DNA of 64,000 nucleotides from assembly GCF_033001325.1 (NCBI RefSeq), contig NZ_CP133111.1, forward strand, positions 2,170,001-2,234,000, read 5' to 3'. The position numbers were made by a program, and so were the translations under genes. Under the pieces are notes generated by a model that had not been told where the DNA came from, ran no database searches, and worked only from the letters and a program-made list of their open reading frames with translations. Of this stretch, positions 1 to 8,900 are shown in pieces. Source of the stretch: Rhodopseudomonas sp. BAL398. GTDB lineage: Bacteria; Pseudomonadota; Alphaproteobacteria; Rhizobiales; Xanthobacteraceae. Position 1 is the first letter of the stretch, and the number at the start of each line of letters is the position of its first letter.

Positions 1-638
1 GTGACGAAGGCCTTGGTCGGGCGCTCGGCCTCGGCAAAGCCGGGGCCGGCAGCGGCGCGCTCCAGCAGGCGGCGTGACAACTCGTCCTGCAGCGAAAAGA
101 ACGCCAATTGCCGTGGCTTGTTGCCGGCCGCCGCTTTCAGCCCGGCGGCGATGAAAGTCTCGAATGCCGCGATGTCGCCGCCGGCCAGGATCTCCGCCAT
201 CCGCGACGCCAGCGGCGCGACGCAATCCGGCGCCTCGCAAGCAAGCCGCGCCAGCGCGGTCCACCATCGCGTCAGCGCGGCGCCGTCGCCGAGCCGCTGC
301 CGCGCGATCGCATAGGCCGCAAGCGAGGCGGTGGCGGCCTGCCCGCCGGCGTGGCGGCAAATATCGGCGGCGCCAGCGGCCGCCGCGACCAGCGCCAGCG
401 GCTCGCCCTCCGTCTTGCTGATATCCCAAAACGCGATCAGGCACGATGCGCCGGCATTGACGTGGATCAGCGCGAGCACGCCGCCAGCCCAGCGCTGCAA
501 TTCGTCGGCGTCAAAGCGCGCCGCAAGCTCGTCGCTGGTGGCGCGAAACAGCGGCCACAGCCGCTCGCGTTGCCGCATCATCTGCGCAAGCCGGCGCATC
601 GCGTCGCCGGCCGCGACCGGCAGCGCCAATCCGCTCAC
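1..638 (-). CDS. VWA-type partner of NorQ/CbbQ ATPase, N-terminal part (runs off window)
   Basis: A continuous reading frame enters from beyond base 1; only the first 212 codons are present. It starts at a GTG that overlaps the stop of the upstream AAA ATPase gene (GTGA), so the two are translationally coupled. The visible protein is alpha-helical, with no signal peptide or membrane segment. NorD and CbbO proteins follow NorQ/CbbQ in this arrangement and carry a C-terminal VWA/MIDAS domain. That domain would lie outside the window, so the assignment rests on position and general character only. Confidence 0.6.
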   Translation of the reverse strand, partial: MSGLALPVAAGDAMRRLAQMMRQRERLWPLFRATSDELAARFDADELQRWAGGVLALIHVNAGASCLIAFWDISKTEGEPLALVAAAAGAADICRHAGGQAATASLAAYAIARQRLGDGAALTRWWTALARLACEAPDCVAPLASRMAEILAGGDIAAFETFIAAGLKAAAGNKPRQLAFFSLQDELSRRLLERAAAGPGFAEAERPTKAFV

Positions 639-1435
639 GGCAGGCACGCGTCGATCGCGGCGCTGAGCGCCTGCCTGATATCGGCATTGTCGGTGATCGG
701 CAGGACAATGCTGGAGCGCACCGCGGCGGCGAGCGGCAGGCCGGCGCGCACCAGCCGTCCGGCATGGATCAGCATCCGGGTCGAGGCGCCCTCGTCCAGC
801 CCGTGGCCCTGCAGATTGCGCGACCGCGCCCCGATCGCCACCAGCACGGCCGCCAGCGCCTCGTCGGTGCCGGCCTCGCGCGCCACGATCGCGGCCTCGA
901 CCGCGGCCGGCGGATAGTCGAAATCGATCGCGAGGAAACGCTGCTTGGTGGATTCCTTGAGATCCTTCACCGCGCTCTGGTAGCCCGGATTGTAGGAAAT
1001 CGTCAGCTGGAAATCGGCATGCGCCGCCACGATCTCATTGTGCTTTTCGAGCGGCAGGATGCGGCGCGCATCGGTCAAGGGATGGATCACCACCGTCGTA
1101 TCCTGCCGCGCCTCGACAATCTCGTCGAGATAGCAGATCGCGCCATGGCGCACCGCCAGCGTCAGCGGCCCGTCGTGCCACACCGTGCCATGCGGCTCCA
1201 GCAGATAGCGGCCGGCGAGATCGGAGGCCGTCATGTCCTCATGCGCGGCGACGGTGACCAGCGGCTTGCCGAGCCGCCACGCCATGTGCTCGACGAAGCG
1301 GGTCTTGCCGCAGCCGGTCGGCCCCTTCAGCATCACCGGCAGGCGTTCGGAAAACGCCGCCTCGAAGATCGCGATCTCGTCGCCGGCCGGCTGATAGAAG
1401 GGTTCCTGGGCGATGCGATAGGCTGCGAGGGTCAT
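635..1435 (-). CDS. MoxR-type AAA+ ATPase, NorQ/CbbQ family
   Basis: The 266-residue protein has a Walker A motif (GPTGCGKT) near residue 38, a Walker B (CYLDEI) near residue 105 and an arginine-rich sensor region, as in the NorQ/NirQ/CbbQ branch. These hexameric ATPases work with a VWA protein to activate or insert metal into an enzyme such as NO reductase or Rubisco. The start is the ATG at 1435, preceded by GGAG at 5 nt; a start 27 nt upstream is possible but has no ribosome site. Its target enzyme is not in the window, and the neighbouring cobalamin genes do not show what it activates. Cobaltochelatase CobS is a relative, but the length and sequence fit NorQ/CbbQ better. Confidence 0.8.
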   Translation of the reverse strand: MTLAAYRIAQEPFYQPAGDEIAIFEAAFSERLPVMLKGPTGCGKTRFVEHMAWRLGKPLVTVAAHEDMTASDLAGRYLLEPHGTVWHDGPLTLAVRHGAICYLDEIVEARQDTTVVIHPLTDARRILPLEKHNEIVAAHADFQLTISYNPGYQSAVKDLKESTKQRFLAIDFDYPPAAVEAAIVAREAGTDEALAAVLVAIGARSRNLQGHGLDEGASTRMLIHAGRLVRAGLPLAAAVRSSIVLPITDNADIRQALSAAIDACLP

Positions 1436-1594
1436 GCGTGCTCCACGATGTAAGCGTGGCAACGGCAGCCAGAGGACAGACGGCCGCGCCCAGCGAATGG
1501 GTGACGGCGGGCTCTGCCTATCGCACGCCGCAGCATCGGGGCGCGCGCTCAGGCGCCGATCGGCGCCTCGAAGCCGATTAGACGTCGGAAATGA

Positions 1595-2692
1595 TCATCG
1601 CACAAGCCGCTTCGCCGATGCGGCGAGCTCGGCAGCGGGCAAGCCGCCCGGCAAGACTTCGATGAGGTCGGCCATCTCCAGAATGCCGACGGCGGCGCGG
1701 ATCAGCGGCACCGCCATCACCGCGCCGGTGCCCTCGCCGAGCCGGAAGCCGAGATCGAGATAGGGCTCGGCGTCGAGCGCCTGCAGCAGCGCGGCGTGGC
1801 CGCGTTCGGCGGAGCGATGCGAGAACACGCAATAGTCGCGCGCCGCCGGCTGCAGCCGCACCGCGACCAGCGCCGCCGCAGCAGCAATGAAGCCGTCGAT
1901 CACCACGGGGCGCCGGCGCGCGGCGGCGCCGAGCACGGCGCCCGCCATCATCGCAATATCGTAGCCGCCGAATTCGGCCAGTACGTCGAGCGGCGCGGTG
2001 GCGTTGCTGCGGCGGCTGGCGCGCTGCGCCACCGTGAGCTTGCGGGCGATGCCGGCGGCGTCGAGGCCAGCGCCGGCGCCGACGCAATCGGCCAGCGGCA
2101 CCGAGGTCAGCCGGTGCATCAGCAACGCCGCCGAGGTGGTGTTGCCGATCCCCATCTCGCCGATCGCCACCACATCGGTGCCGGCATCGATCGAGGCGCC
2201 GACGATCGACGCTGCGGCCGCGATCGCTGCGCGGGCCTCCTCGATCGTCATCGCCGCTTCGCGCGTCGCATTGCGGCTGCCGCGGCGAATCTTGGCGTCG
2301 ATCAGATCGGGCCGCGCCGGCATCTCGGAATCGATGCCGGCATCGACCACGCACAGCTCGACATTGGTGGCCCGCGCCAGCACATTGATTCCGGCGCGGC
2401 CGGCCAGATAGGTCTCGACCATCGCGCGGGTGACGCTGGCCGGATATAGCGACACGCCTTCCGCCGCCATGCCGTGATCGGCGGCGAACACGAACACCAC
2501 GGCGCGCTCGGCGCGTGGCGGCAGCGGATGCCAGATCAGCCCGAGCTGGATCGCCAACTCCTCGAGCCGGCCGAGCGAGCCGCGCGGCTTGGCCTTGCCG
2601 TCGATCCGGGCGCGCAAGAGCTGCGCCGGCGCGCGATCGAGCGGCGCAATCGGCAAAGGAAACGGTTCGATCGACGGCGAATGGGACGGCAT
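1595..2692 (-). CDS. cobT: Nicotinate-nucleotide--dimethylbenzimidazole phosphoribosyltransferase
   Basis: The enzyme transfers phosphoribosyl from nicotinate mononucleotide to 5,6-dimethylbenzimidazole, giving alpha-ribazole phosphate for the lower ligand of cobalamin. The 365-residue protein shows the family signatures: the KPRGSLGRLEELA segment near residue 35, VFAADHGMAAEGVS near 70, GEMGIGNTTSAA near 177 and GEGTGAVMAVPLI near 320, whose Glu is the usual catalytic base. Translation most likely starts at MPSHSP (2692); the frame stays open upstream but without conserved sequence. It is divergent from cobB and forms part of a late-cobalamin cluster. Pseudomonas nomenclature calls this enzyme CobU. 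Confidence 0.95.
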   Translation of the reverse strand: MPSHSPSIEPFPLPIAPLDRAPAQLLRARIDGKAKPRGSLGRLEELAIQLGLIWHPLPPRAERAVVFVFAADHGMAAEGVSLYPASVTRAMVETYLAGRAGINVLARATNVELCVVDAGIDSEMPARPDLIDAKIRRGSRNATREAAMTIEEARAAIAAAASIVGASIDAGTDVVAIGEMGIGNTTSAALLMHRLTSVPLADCVGAGAGLDAAGIARKLTVAQRASRRSNATAPLDVLAEFGGYDIAMMAGAVLGAAARRRPVVIDGFIAAAAALVAVRLQPAARDYCVFSHRSAERGHAALLQALDAEPYLDLGFRLGEGTGAVMAVPLIRAAVGILEMADLIEVLPGGLPAAELAASAKRLVR

Positions 2693-2946
2693 GGCGGTGC
2701 TCTGCGAGACGGGCGCGCGACGCTGGCGGGGGCGGATCAGGCCAAGGCGCGATTGATCAACCCTAGGAGCACGACCCTGGCGATCCCGCAAGCGCGAGCG
2801 CGCTATCCCATCGTGGGGGTTGCGTGAGCGCTGCGGCGCCTCGAGCGCCAGCGGTTGACAAGGCAAGGCCGGCCTTCCTATCAGTGCGGCGATCCGCCGA
2901 CAGCGCGTGATGCGAATGCCGTCGCGGCCCAATGCGGAGAGCGCGC

Positions 2947-4266
2947 GTGACTATGACTTGCCCTCCGGGGCTGCTGATCGCCGCGCCTTCGACGCATAGC
3001 GGCAAGACCACCTTGACGCTGGCGCTGCTGGCGGCGCTGCGCCGCCGCGGCCGCATCGTGCAGCCCTATAAGAGCGGACCGGATTACATCGATCCCGCGT
3101 TTCACGCCGTGGCCGCCGGGCGGCCGTCCTATAATCTGGATTCCTGGGCGCAGCGCCGCGCGCGCATCGATGATTTGCTCGGTGCCGGCGCCGATGCGGA
3201 TCTCTGCATCGCCGAGGGCGTGATGGGGCTGTTCGACGGCGTCGCCACCCAAGGCGCCTGGGGCAATGGCGCCAGCGCCGACATCGCCGCGGCCACCGGG
3301 TGGCCGGTGGTGCTGGTGCTGGATGTCGCCGGACAAGCGCAATCGGCCGCGGCAGTGGCGCTCGGCTTCAAACATTATCGCCACGACATCACCATCGCCG
3401 GGGTGATCCTCAACAAGGTCGCCAGCCCGCGCCATGCCGATCTGGTGCGCGCCGGCTTTGCTGACCACGGCATCACGGTGTTCGGCGCGATCGCCCGCGA
3501 CAAGATGCTGGTGATGCCGGAGCGCCATCTCGGCCTGGTGCAGGCGCAGGAAGACGGCGCGCTCGCCGCACGGCTCGCGGCGATGGCCGATCTGGTCGAG
3601 CGCGACCTCGATCTCGACGCGCTGCAGGCGGCGGCGCGGCCGACCCTGCGGCTGCCTAATGCTGCGACGCCGCTGCTGCCGCCCGGCCAGCGCATCGCGC
3701 TGGCGCGTGACGCGGCGTTCTCCTTCGTCTATCCGCATCTGCTGGCCGGCTGGCGCGCCGCCGGCGCCGAGATCGTGCCGTTCTCGCCGCTCGCCGACGA
3801 GCCCCCCGACGATAGCTGCGACGTCGTCTGGCTGCCGGGCGGCTATCCCGAACTGCACGCCGGCCGGCTTGCCGCGGCGTCGCGCTTTGCCGCGGCGATG
3901 CGGGCCTTCGCGCAGACCAAGCCGGTGCATGGCGAGTGCGGCGGCTACATGACGCTGGGCGCCGGCCTGATCGACGCCGCGGGCACCCGTCACGCGATGC
4001 TCGGCCTGCTCGGGCTCGAGACCGATTTCGCGCAGCGTCGCCTGCATCTGGGCTATCGCACCGCGACCCTGCTGGCGCCGATTCCCGGCTGCGCCGCGGG
4101 CAGCGTGCTGCGCGGCCATGAATTCCATTACGCCAGCATAACCGCCCAGCCCGATCCGCCGCTGGCCGAGATCCGCGACGCGTCGGGCGCCGTGACGCCA
4201 GAAACCGGCGGACGCCGCGGCCATGTCACCGGCAGCTTTTTTCACATGGTCGATATCAGCGATTGA
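2947..4266 (+). CDS. cobB: Cobyrinate a,c-diamide synthase (hydrogenobyrinate a,c-diamide synthase)
   Basis: This ATP- and glutamine-dependent amidotransferase amidates carboxylates a and c of the corrin ring. The N-terminal dethiobiotin-synthetase-like domain has a P-loop (STHSGKTTLTLAL), then QPYKSGPDYIDP and AEGVMGLFDG. The C-terminal type-1 glutaminase domain has the nucleophile Cys in HGECGGYM and a late His in FHYASI. The GTG at 2947 lies 7 nt after GGAG and is preferred to the ATG at 2953 or 2932. The product is 439 residues. The 3' end overlaps the convergent phosphatase gene by 11 bp. Confidence 0.94.
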   Translation: MTMTCPPGLLIAAPSTHSGKTTLTLALLAALRRRGRIVQPYKSGPDYIDPAFHAVAAGRPSYNLDSWAQRRARIDDLLGAGADADLCIAEGVMGLFDGVATQGAWGNGASADIAAATGWPVVLVLDVAGQAQSAAAVALGFKHYRHDITIAGVILNKVASPRHADLVRAGFADHGITVFGAIARDKMLVMPERHLGLVQAQEDGALAARLAAMADLVERDLDLDALQAAARPTLRLPNAATPLLPPGQRIALARDAAFSFVYPHLLAGWRAAGAEIVPFSPLADEPPDDSCDVVWLPGGYPELHAGRLAAASRFAAAMRAFAQTKPVHGECGGYMTLGAGLIDAAGTRHAMLGLLGLETDFAQRRLHLGYRTATLLAPIPGCAAGSVLRGHEFHYASITAQPDPPLAEIRDASGAVTPETGGRRGHVTGSFFHMVDISD

Positions 4267-4819
4267 CGCCGACCACGCGCCAGCTCTCCGCCAGCCGATC
4301 GATCCTGGTCACCGACAGCGGATCGATCACAAAGCGCAGCGCCGGCTCGGGCGCGAGCCCGAGCGCAATCGCCAGCGCCGCCCGGATCGTTCCGGAATGC
4401 ACGACCAGTATCACGTCGCCGCCCGGCAGCGCGGCCAGTCCGTCGCGCACCCGCGCGATCTGATCGGCAAAGCTCTCGCCGCCGGGCGGCCGGTTGTCGG
4501 CCGGCGCCGACCAGAACGCCAGATAGGCGGCGCCCAATTCAGAGGCGAGGTCGTCATGGCGGCGGCCGGTCCAGGCGCCGAAATGCTGTTCGGCAAAGCG
4601 CGGATCGGCGACCGGCCGCAGCCCCAGCGCCGCGGCGGTCTGCATCGTGCGGCGGCTGGGGCTGGCGAATGACGGCGCCGCGGCTGGCAGCCGGGCACGT
4701 AGTGCCGCGAAGGCCGCGGCATCGCTCACGTCAGCGGGCGCGTCGGAATCATGGATCACGCCGCGCGGGCCAGCCACCGGCGCGTGGCGGACCAGCCAAA
4801 ACCGCGCATCGTCACTCAT
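4256..4819 (-). CDS. cobC: Histidine phosphatase, probable alpha-ribazole phosphatase
   Basis: The 187-residue histidine-phosphatase superfamily protein has the phosphohistidine motif LVRHAP at residues 9-14 and the second catalytic His in VVHSGTIRA near residue 142. Its start codon overlaps the cobS stop (ATGA), so it is co-translated with cobS. In this context it probably dephosphorylates alpha-ribazole 5'-phosphate or adenosylcobalamin 5'-phosphate, the step next to CobS. The motif is RHAP rather than the commoner RHG, so substrate assignment rests mostly on position. Confidence 0.82.
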   Translation of the reverse strand: MSDDARFWLVRHAPVAGPRGVIHDSDAPADVSDAAAFAALRARLPAAAPSFASPSRRTMQTAAALGLRPVADPRFAEQHFGAWTGRRHDDLASELGAAYLAFWSAPADNRPPGGESFADQIARVRDGLAALPGGDVILVVHSGTIRAALAIALGLAPEPALRFVIDPLSVTRIDRLAESWRVVGVNR

Positions 4820-5598
4820 GCCACCACCGCTGCCGACAATCGCGCTGCGAGCAGCACCAGCACCGCGGTCTCGGCGACCTGCTCGGCGGCGCCGAATACG
4901 TCGCCGGTCACGCCGCCGATCTGCCGCCATGCCAAAGCCGCGACCGCCGCCGCCCCGGCCGCGGTCAGCAGCAGCGCCAACAGCGCATTGGCCGTCGGCA
5001 GACAGATCAGCGCGATCACCACGGCGATCATCACGGCGGTGACGGCGCCGGCGGTTTCGGGCCGTCCTGCTCTCTTGCCGAGTCCGTCGGTCCGCGCATA
5101 CGGCATGGTCGCCGCCAGCACCGGGATCGCCGCGCGCCCCAGCGCATGGGCGACGATCAGGCCGGGCACCACAGCCGCCGCCGGCAGGCTCGCCAGCGCC
5201 GCCCATCGGGTCGCAAAACCGACCAGCAGCGCGACGCTGCCATAGGTGCCGAGCCGGCTGTCGCGCATGATCGAAAGCTTGGCGGCGCGGTCGCGGCCGC
5301 CGCCAAACCCGTCGCCGACATCGGCCAGCCCGTCCTCATGCAGCGCGCCGGTGAGCGCCGCGCTAAAGCCCAGCGCAAGCGCGGCGGCGGCCAGCGGCGG
5401 CACGCCGAGCCTCAGCAACAGAACATCGACCAGACCGACCGCCAGACCGATCAGCGCGCCGACCAGCGGAAACACGCGTTGGGCGCGGCTCAGCGAAGGC
5501 GGCATCGCGCCGTCCGGATGCGGCACCGGCACCCGCGTCAGCATCCCGGTGGCGACGCGCAGATCCGCGATCCAATCCTGCAGGTGGCGGTTGATCAT
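4816..5598 (-). CDS. cobS: Adenosylcobinamide-GDP ribazoletransferase (cobalamin synthase)
   Basis: This integral membrane enzyme joins adenosylcobinamide-GDP and alpha-ribazole (phosphate) to complete cobalamin. The 260-residue protein has about six hydrophobic segments and the family signature HEDGLADVGDGFGGG around residue 85, rich in Asp for Mg2+ binding. The start ATG at 5598 has GGAG 7 nt upstream; a longer frame from 5640 has no ribosome site. It is the first gene of a two-gene unit with the downstream phosphatase. In Pseudomonas nomenclature this is CobV, not the cobaltochelatase CobS. Confidence 0.94.
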   Translation of the reverse strand: MINRHLQDWIADLRVATGMLTRVPVPHPDGAMPPSLSRAQRVFPLVGALIGLAVGLVDVLLLRLGVPPLAAAALALGFSAALTGALHEDGLADVGDGFGGGRDRAAKLSIMRDSRLGTYGSVALLVGFATRWAALASLPAAAVVPGLIVAHALGRAAIPVLAATMPYARTDGLGKRAGRPETAGAVTAVMIAVVIALICLPTANALLALLLTAAGAAAVAALAWRQIGGVTGDVFGAAEQVAETAVLVLLAARLSAAVVA

Positions 5599-5672
5599 CA
5601 AGGACTCCGGCGCGAGATGGCTGCAGCCGCGCAGCATCACTGAGAATAAAACCTATGGGAGCCCAATCGATC

Positions 5673-5781
5673 TCGTCATTGCAAGGAGCTCTTCCGACGA
5701 AGCAATCCAGGTCTTGCTTACCGCCCTGGATTGCTTCGCCGTCGGACGGCGCTGCGCACCGCCCTCGGCTCGCAATGACGG
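5673..5781. repeat. Dispersed palindromic intergenic repeat (CGTCATTGC...GCAATGACG type)
   Basis: Outer arms CGTCATTGCAAGGAGC and GCTCGCAATGACG enclose inner arms GAAGCAATCCAG and CTGGATTGCTTC, forming a nested imperfect palindrome of about 110 bp. This form is familiar from intergenic repeats of Bradyrhizobium and Rhodopseudomonas relatives. No open reading frame is supported within it. Confidence 0.75.
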
Positions 5782-5851
5782 AGTCAACCGGTTGATTCGA
5801 TCATCCCTTGGTCAGTCTCTCAGCATGGCCGGGCGCGGCGCTCAACCCCGC

Positions 5852-5881
5852 AATGCGACGAACCGCGCGCGCCGTCGCATT
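5852..5881. terminator. Inverted repeat, possible terminator
   Basis: Arms AATGCGACG and CGTCGCATT pair perfectly over 9 bp with a 12-nt loop and are followed on the plus strand by two further T residues. It lies downstream of the giant minus-strand gene, so it could also end that transcript, but it lacks a U-tract in that direction. Confidence 0.35.
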
Positions 5882-5930
5882 TTCCAGAGTGGAGTCATTC
5901 CGGGTTCGCACACCTGCATGACAGCGCCGG

Positions 5931-5959
5931 GCATGTGGTCGGTCAATTCGGCCACATGC
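5931..5959 (-). terminator. Hairpin immediately after the giant gene
   Basis: Arms GCATGTGG and CCACATGC form an 8-bp stem with a 13-nt loop starting 2 nt beyond the TAG stop. There is no U-tract, so this is a candidate 3'-end structure rather than a clear intrinsic terminator. Confidence 0.4.
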
Positions 5960-5960
5960 G

Positions 5961-8900
5961 CTATCCGGTCCACCAGCCGGGCTGGCCGTCCGGCACCGGG
6001 ATTCGGACGTCGTCGAGCCGCGACAGCGCCACCTGCTGGTCGCTGGTCTGGGTGAACAGAGTCAGCAGCAGGCCGATGAAGGCGCCGGATTGGCTCGGAT
6101 CGAAGCTGGCCTGCCAGTCGCGCAGCGCCGTGACCAGATCCTGCTTGAAGGTCGCGAGACTCGCCGGGTCCGACGGCGCCACCGTCAGGGCGATCTGCTG
6201 GTCGGCGAGGAAGATCGCCGAGCGGCTGAGCAATTGCTGATCCGGGCCGCCATCGGCGAGCGTATAGGCATAGCCGCCATTGACCAACAGCCGCATCGTC
6301 GCGGCTTCGACGCCGGGCACCGGCGGGCCATCGACGAAGGGTTGCAGCAACAGATCGACCGCCGCCGACAGCGTGGCGGCGCCGCTGCCGACGATGATCG
6401 GCGTGGTGACTTCCAGCGCCGGGCCGATCGGGTCCTTCAGCTCGGTCCAGGGCGTGGTGTAGACGAAGCCGGGATCGACGCTGGTGCCGGCCGGCATGCC
6501 GGGCGGCACCAGATTGGCGTTGCGCACCACATTGGCCATCACATGGGCGCTCTGCCCCGCCACCATGAACAGTTCGGCCAGCGCAAACGCCAGACTGGCC
6601 GGCACCTCGCCCGATCCGATGCGCTTGTAGACCGCCTTCGACTCGCTGCCCGACGGCGTGGTGTAGCCTTCGATGCTCGGCCAGGGCGGCAGCGTGCCGG
6701 ACTCGTCGATGCTCCGCGTCACCGTGAGGTCGGGCCGGGTGCTGAAATCCACCACATAGCGCCAGGTGGCGCGCGGCACGCTCGCCGTCGTGGTGGCGCG
6801 TTGCAGCCGCTTGGTCAGCCGCGTCGCGCGGGCGCCGAGATGCCCCGCGATCCAGCTCGCCCAGGTCAAGGCGACGCCGCCGATCAACTCGTCGAAGCGT
6901 TGCAGCGCCTTGCGCGGCACGACCGGATCGGCGCCGTCGAAGGCGGCCGCCGGCACCTCGGCGAGGTGCGGCGATATCTGCGGATATTCGAAGGCAAAGC
7001 GCGCCAGCGCCTCGAACAGATCGGCCGGCGGCGGACGCGGCGGGTCGTCGCCGCCGACATTGGCATGCAGCGACCGCGTCGCCCGCGCCATCTGGCCGGC
7101 GAGCGGCGGATCGTTGAGCAACACCAGCAGGGTCAGCTCGTCCTGCGCCGCGCTCGGCGCCGACACCGTGAAGCTATAGGCCCATAGCAGCGCCTCGGCG
7201 ATGCTGACAATGTCGGAGGACACAGCGACGGCCTGGCTGGAAATCACCGGCATCGCCGGATAGGAGCGCAGCGGCACCGGAATCGCATTGCGGCCGGTGG
7301 CGAAATTCAGCGCCGGCTTGGCTGTGTCGGCCGGCAGATAGGCCGGCACGATGAAGCTCAGCCAGGACGACGGCTCGTAGCCATAGCGTTTGCGGTCCGG
7401 CTCGAAATCGTGCTCGAGGAACGACACGTCGTAGTCGGTGTGCAGATCGAGATAGGCCGCAGCAGCGGGGTTGCGCGCCGACGCCAGATAGATCAGCGGC
7501 TCGGCGCCATCCGCCAGCGTCAGATTGGCCGAGGACAGCGTGAAGGCCTGCCGCGCCGCCGCCGACAGGCTGGGATCGCTGACCTTGCCGAATAGTTGCG
7601 GCGGCGCGCTCGGCTCATCGGTGCCGGCCAGCGCCACGGTTGCGGGAATCTGCACCACCGAGGCCAGCGCGTAGTCCGTGGTCAGGGTTTGCAGCAGCGC
7701 CTGACGGAAGCGCTCGACCGCGTCGCCGATCTGCGCGCTCTGCCCGGGGATCTGCAACACCGCGGCCAGACCGGTTGCGATCTGATCGGCCAGCGATTGC
7801 TTGTTCGCGGCGAGATCGGCGTAGCGGGCGGCATCGAGCGTGGCGGTCGCGGTCGCCATCAGCGGCTCGAAGACCGCGTCGACGGCGGCGAGGAACTGGG
7901 CGCCCCAGACATCCATGTCGATGCCGGTGAACAGATGATCCTGATCGGCGATCACGTCGCGGCCGGTGCCGGTCCAGGTCGCCGCATAGACCCGCACCTT
8001 GACGATCTCGGTGATCAGGATGGTCGACAGCGGCAAGGGCGAACAGCACAGCGGCAGATCCGCCGCGGCCGGCGTGGCAGCCGCATTGGGGAACGTCACC
8101 GCGATGCCAGCGCCGGCGCCGACCCGGACGCACCATAGCGGCGCCAGCGCCTTGGTCGGCGCGGCGTCGACCGCCGCCGCCCGCACGGCGCCGAGTTTGG
8201 CCACCCGCTTGGCGCGCGCCTGGGCATTGCTGGCGGCGACTCCTTCGGCCAGTTTCAACTGGGTACTGCCGCCGTCGAAGCCATACCAGGCGGATTCGAA
8301 CGCCTGGGCGAAGGCGCTGAGCTGCATGTCCGGTCCGTCCGTCGTCGCGCCCTGCGTCGCCAGCGACACCGCCGCGGCGATCCGCGAATTGATGCGCTCA
8401 ACGCCGGGCATAGCCGCAGCGATCGCCGGCACCACGGTGTCGGCGGCGCGCGCGAACACCAGATCGACCGTCAGTTCGAAAATATCGGACGGCAATTGGC
8501 CGACATAGTCCTTCTGCAGCGAAAACTCCGCCAGCAGCGGATCGGGCACCGGCGGCTTGTTGCCGGCGATGGCGCTGACCAGATAGCCGATGATGGTTTG
8601 CACATAGGCGGTGAGCACCGCGCGCAGCGCCTCACCATCCTTGGTCTGCGCCAGGGGCGCCGCCGACAGGATCGTCTCGAGCTGGATCGCGGCGCCCGGA
8701 TTGCCGACCTGCAGCGGATCGCTGAGCTGATCGTAGATCTGCTGATAGGCGCCCAGCGCGTCGCCGAGCGCGACCGGATCATCGGCCGACAACGCGCCGG
8801 CGCCGAGATCGGCTGGATTGAATGTCAGCTGCAAGGTCATGGCGACGTCGCCGCTGCCGGCGGCGAAGGCGTAGTAGGAGCGAAGCCCCGGCCAGGCCTC

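Larger units (their letters stand above)
5599..5960. other. Intergenic region between cobS and the giant gene
   Basis: This 362-bp gap holds a dispersed palindromic repeat (5673-5781), a stem with 9-bp arms at 5852-5881 and a hairpin just after the giant gene's stop codon (5931-5959). No convincing small gene is visible. Confidence 0.7.

Noticed and set aside
1440-1600. Possible cobalamin riboswitch near cobT, because AGCCAGAGGACAGACGGCC resembles a B12 box
   Set aside because: The match is on the plus strand while both adjacent genes are on the minus strand. The other conserved blocks of the riboswitch were not found.
2881-4245. Long minus-strand frame of 454 codons opposite cobB
   Set aside because: It is the antisense shadow of a clearly conserved enzyme; its product is Arg/His-rich low-complexity sequence, as expected from high-GC codon bias.
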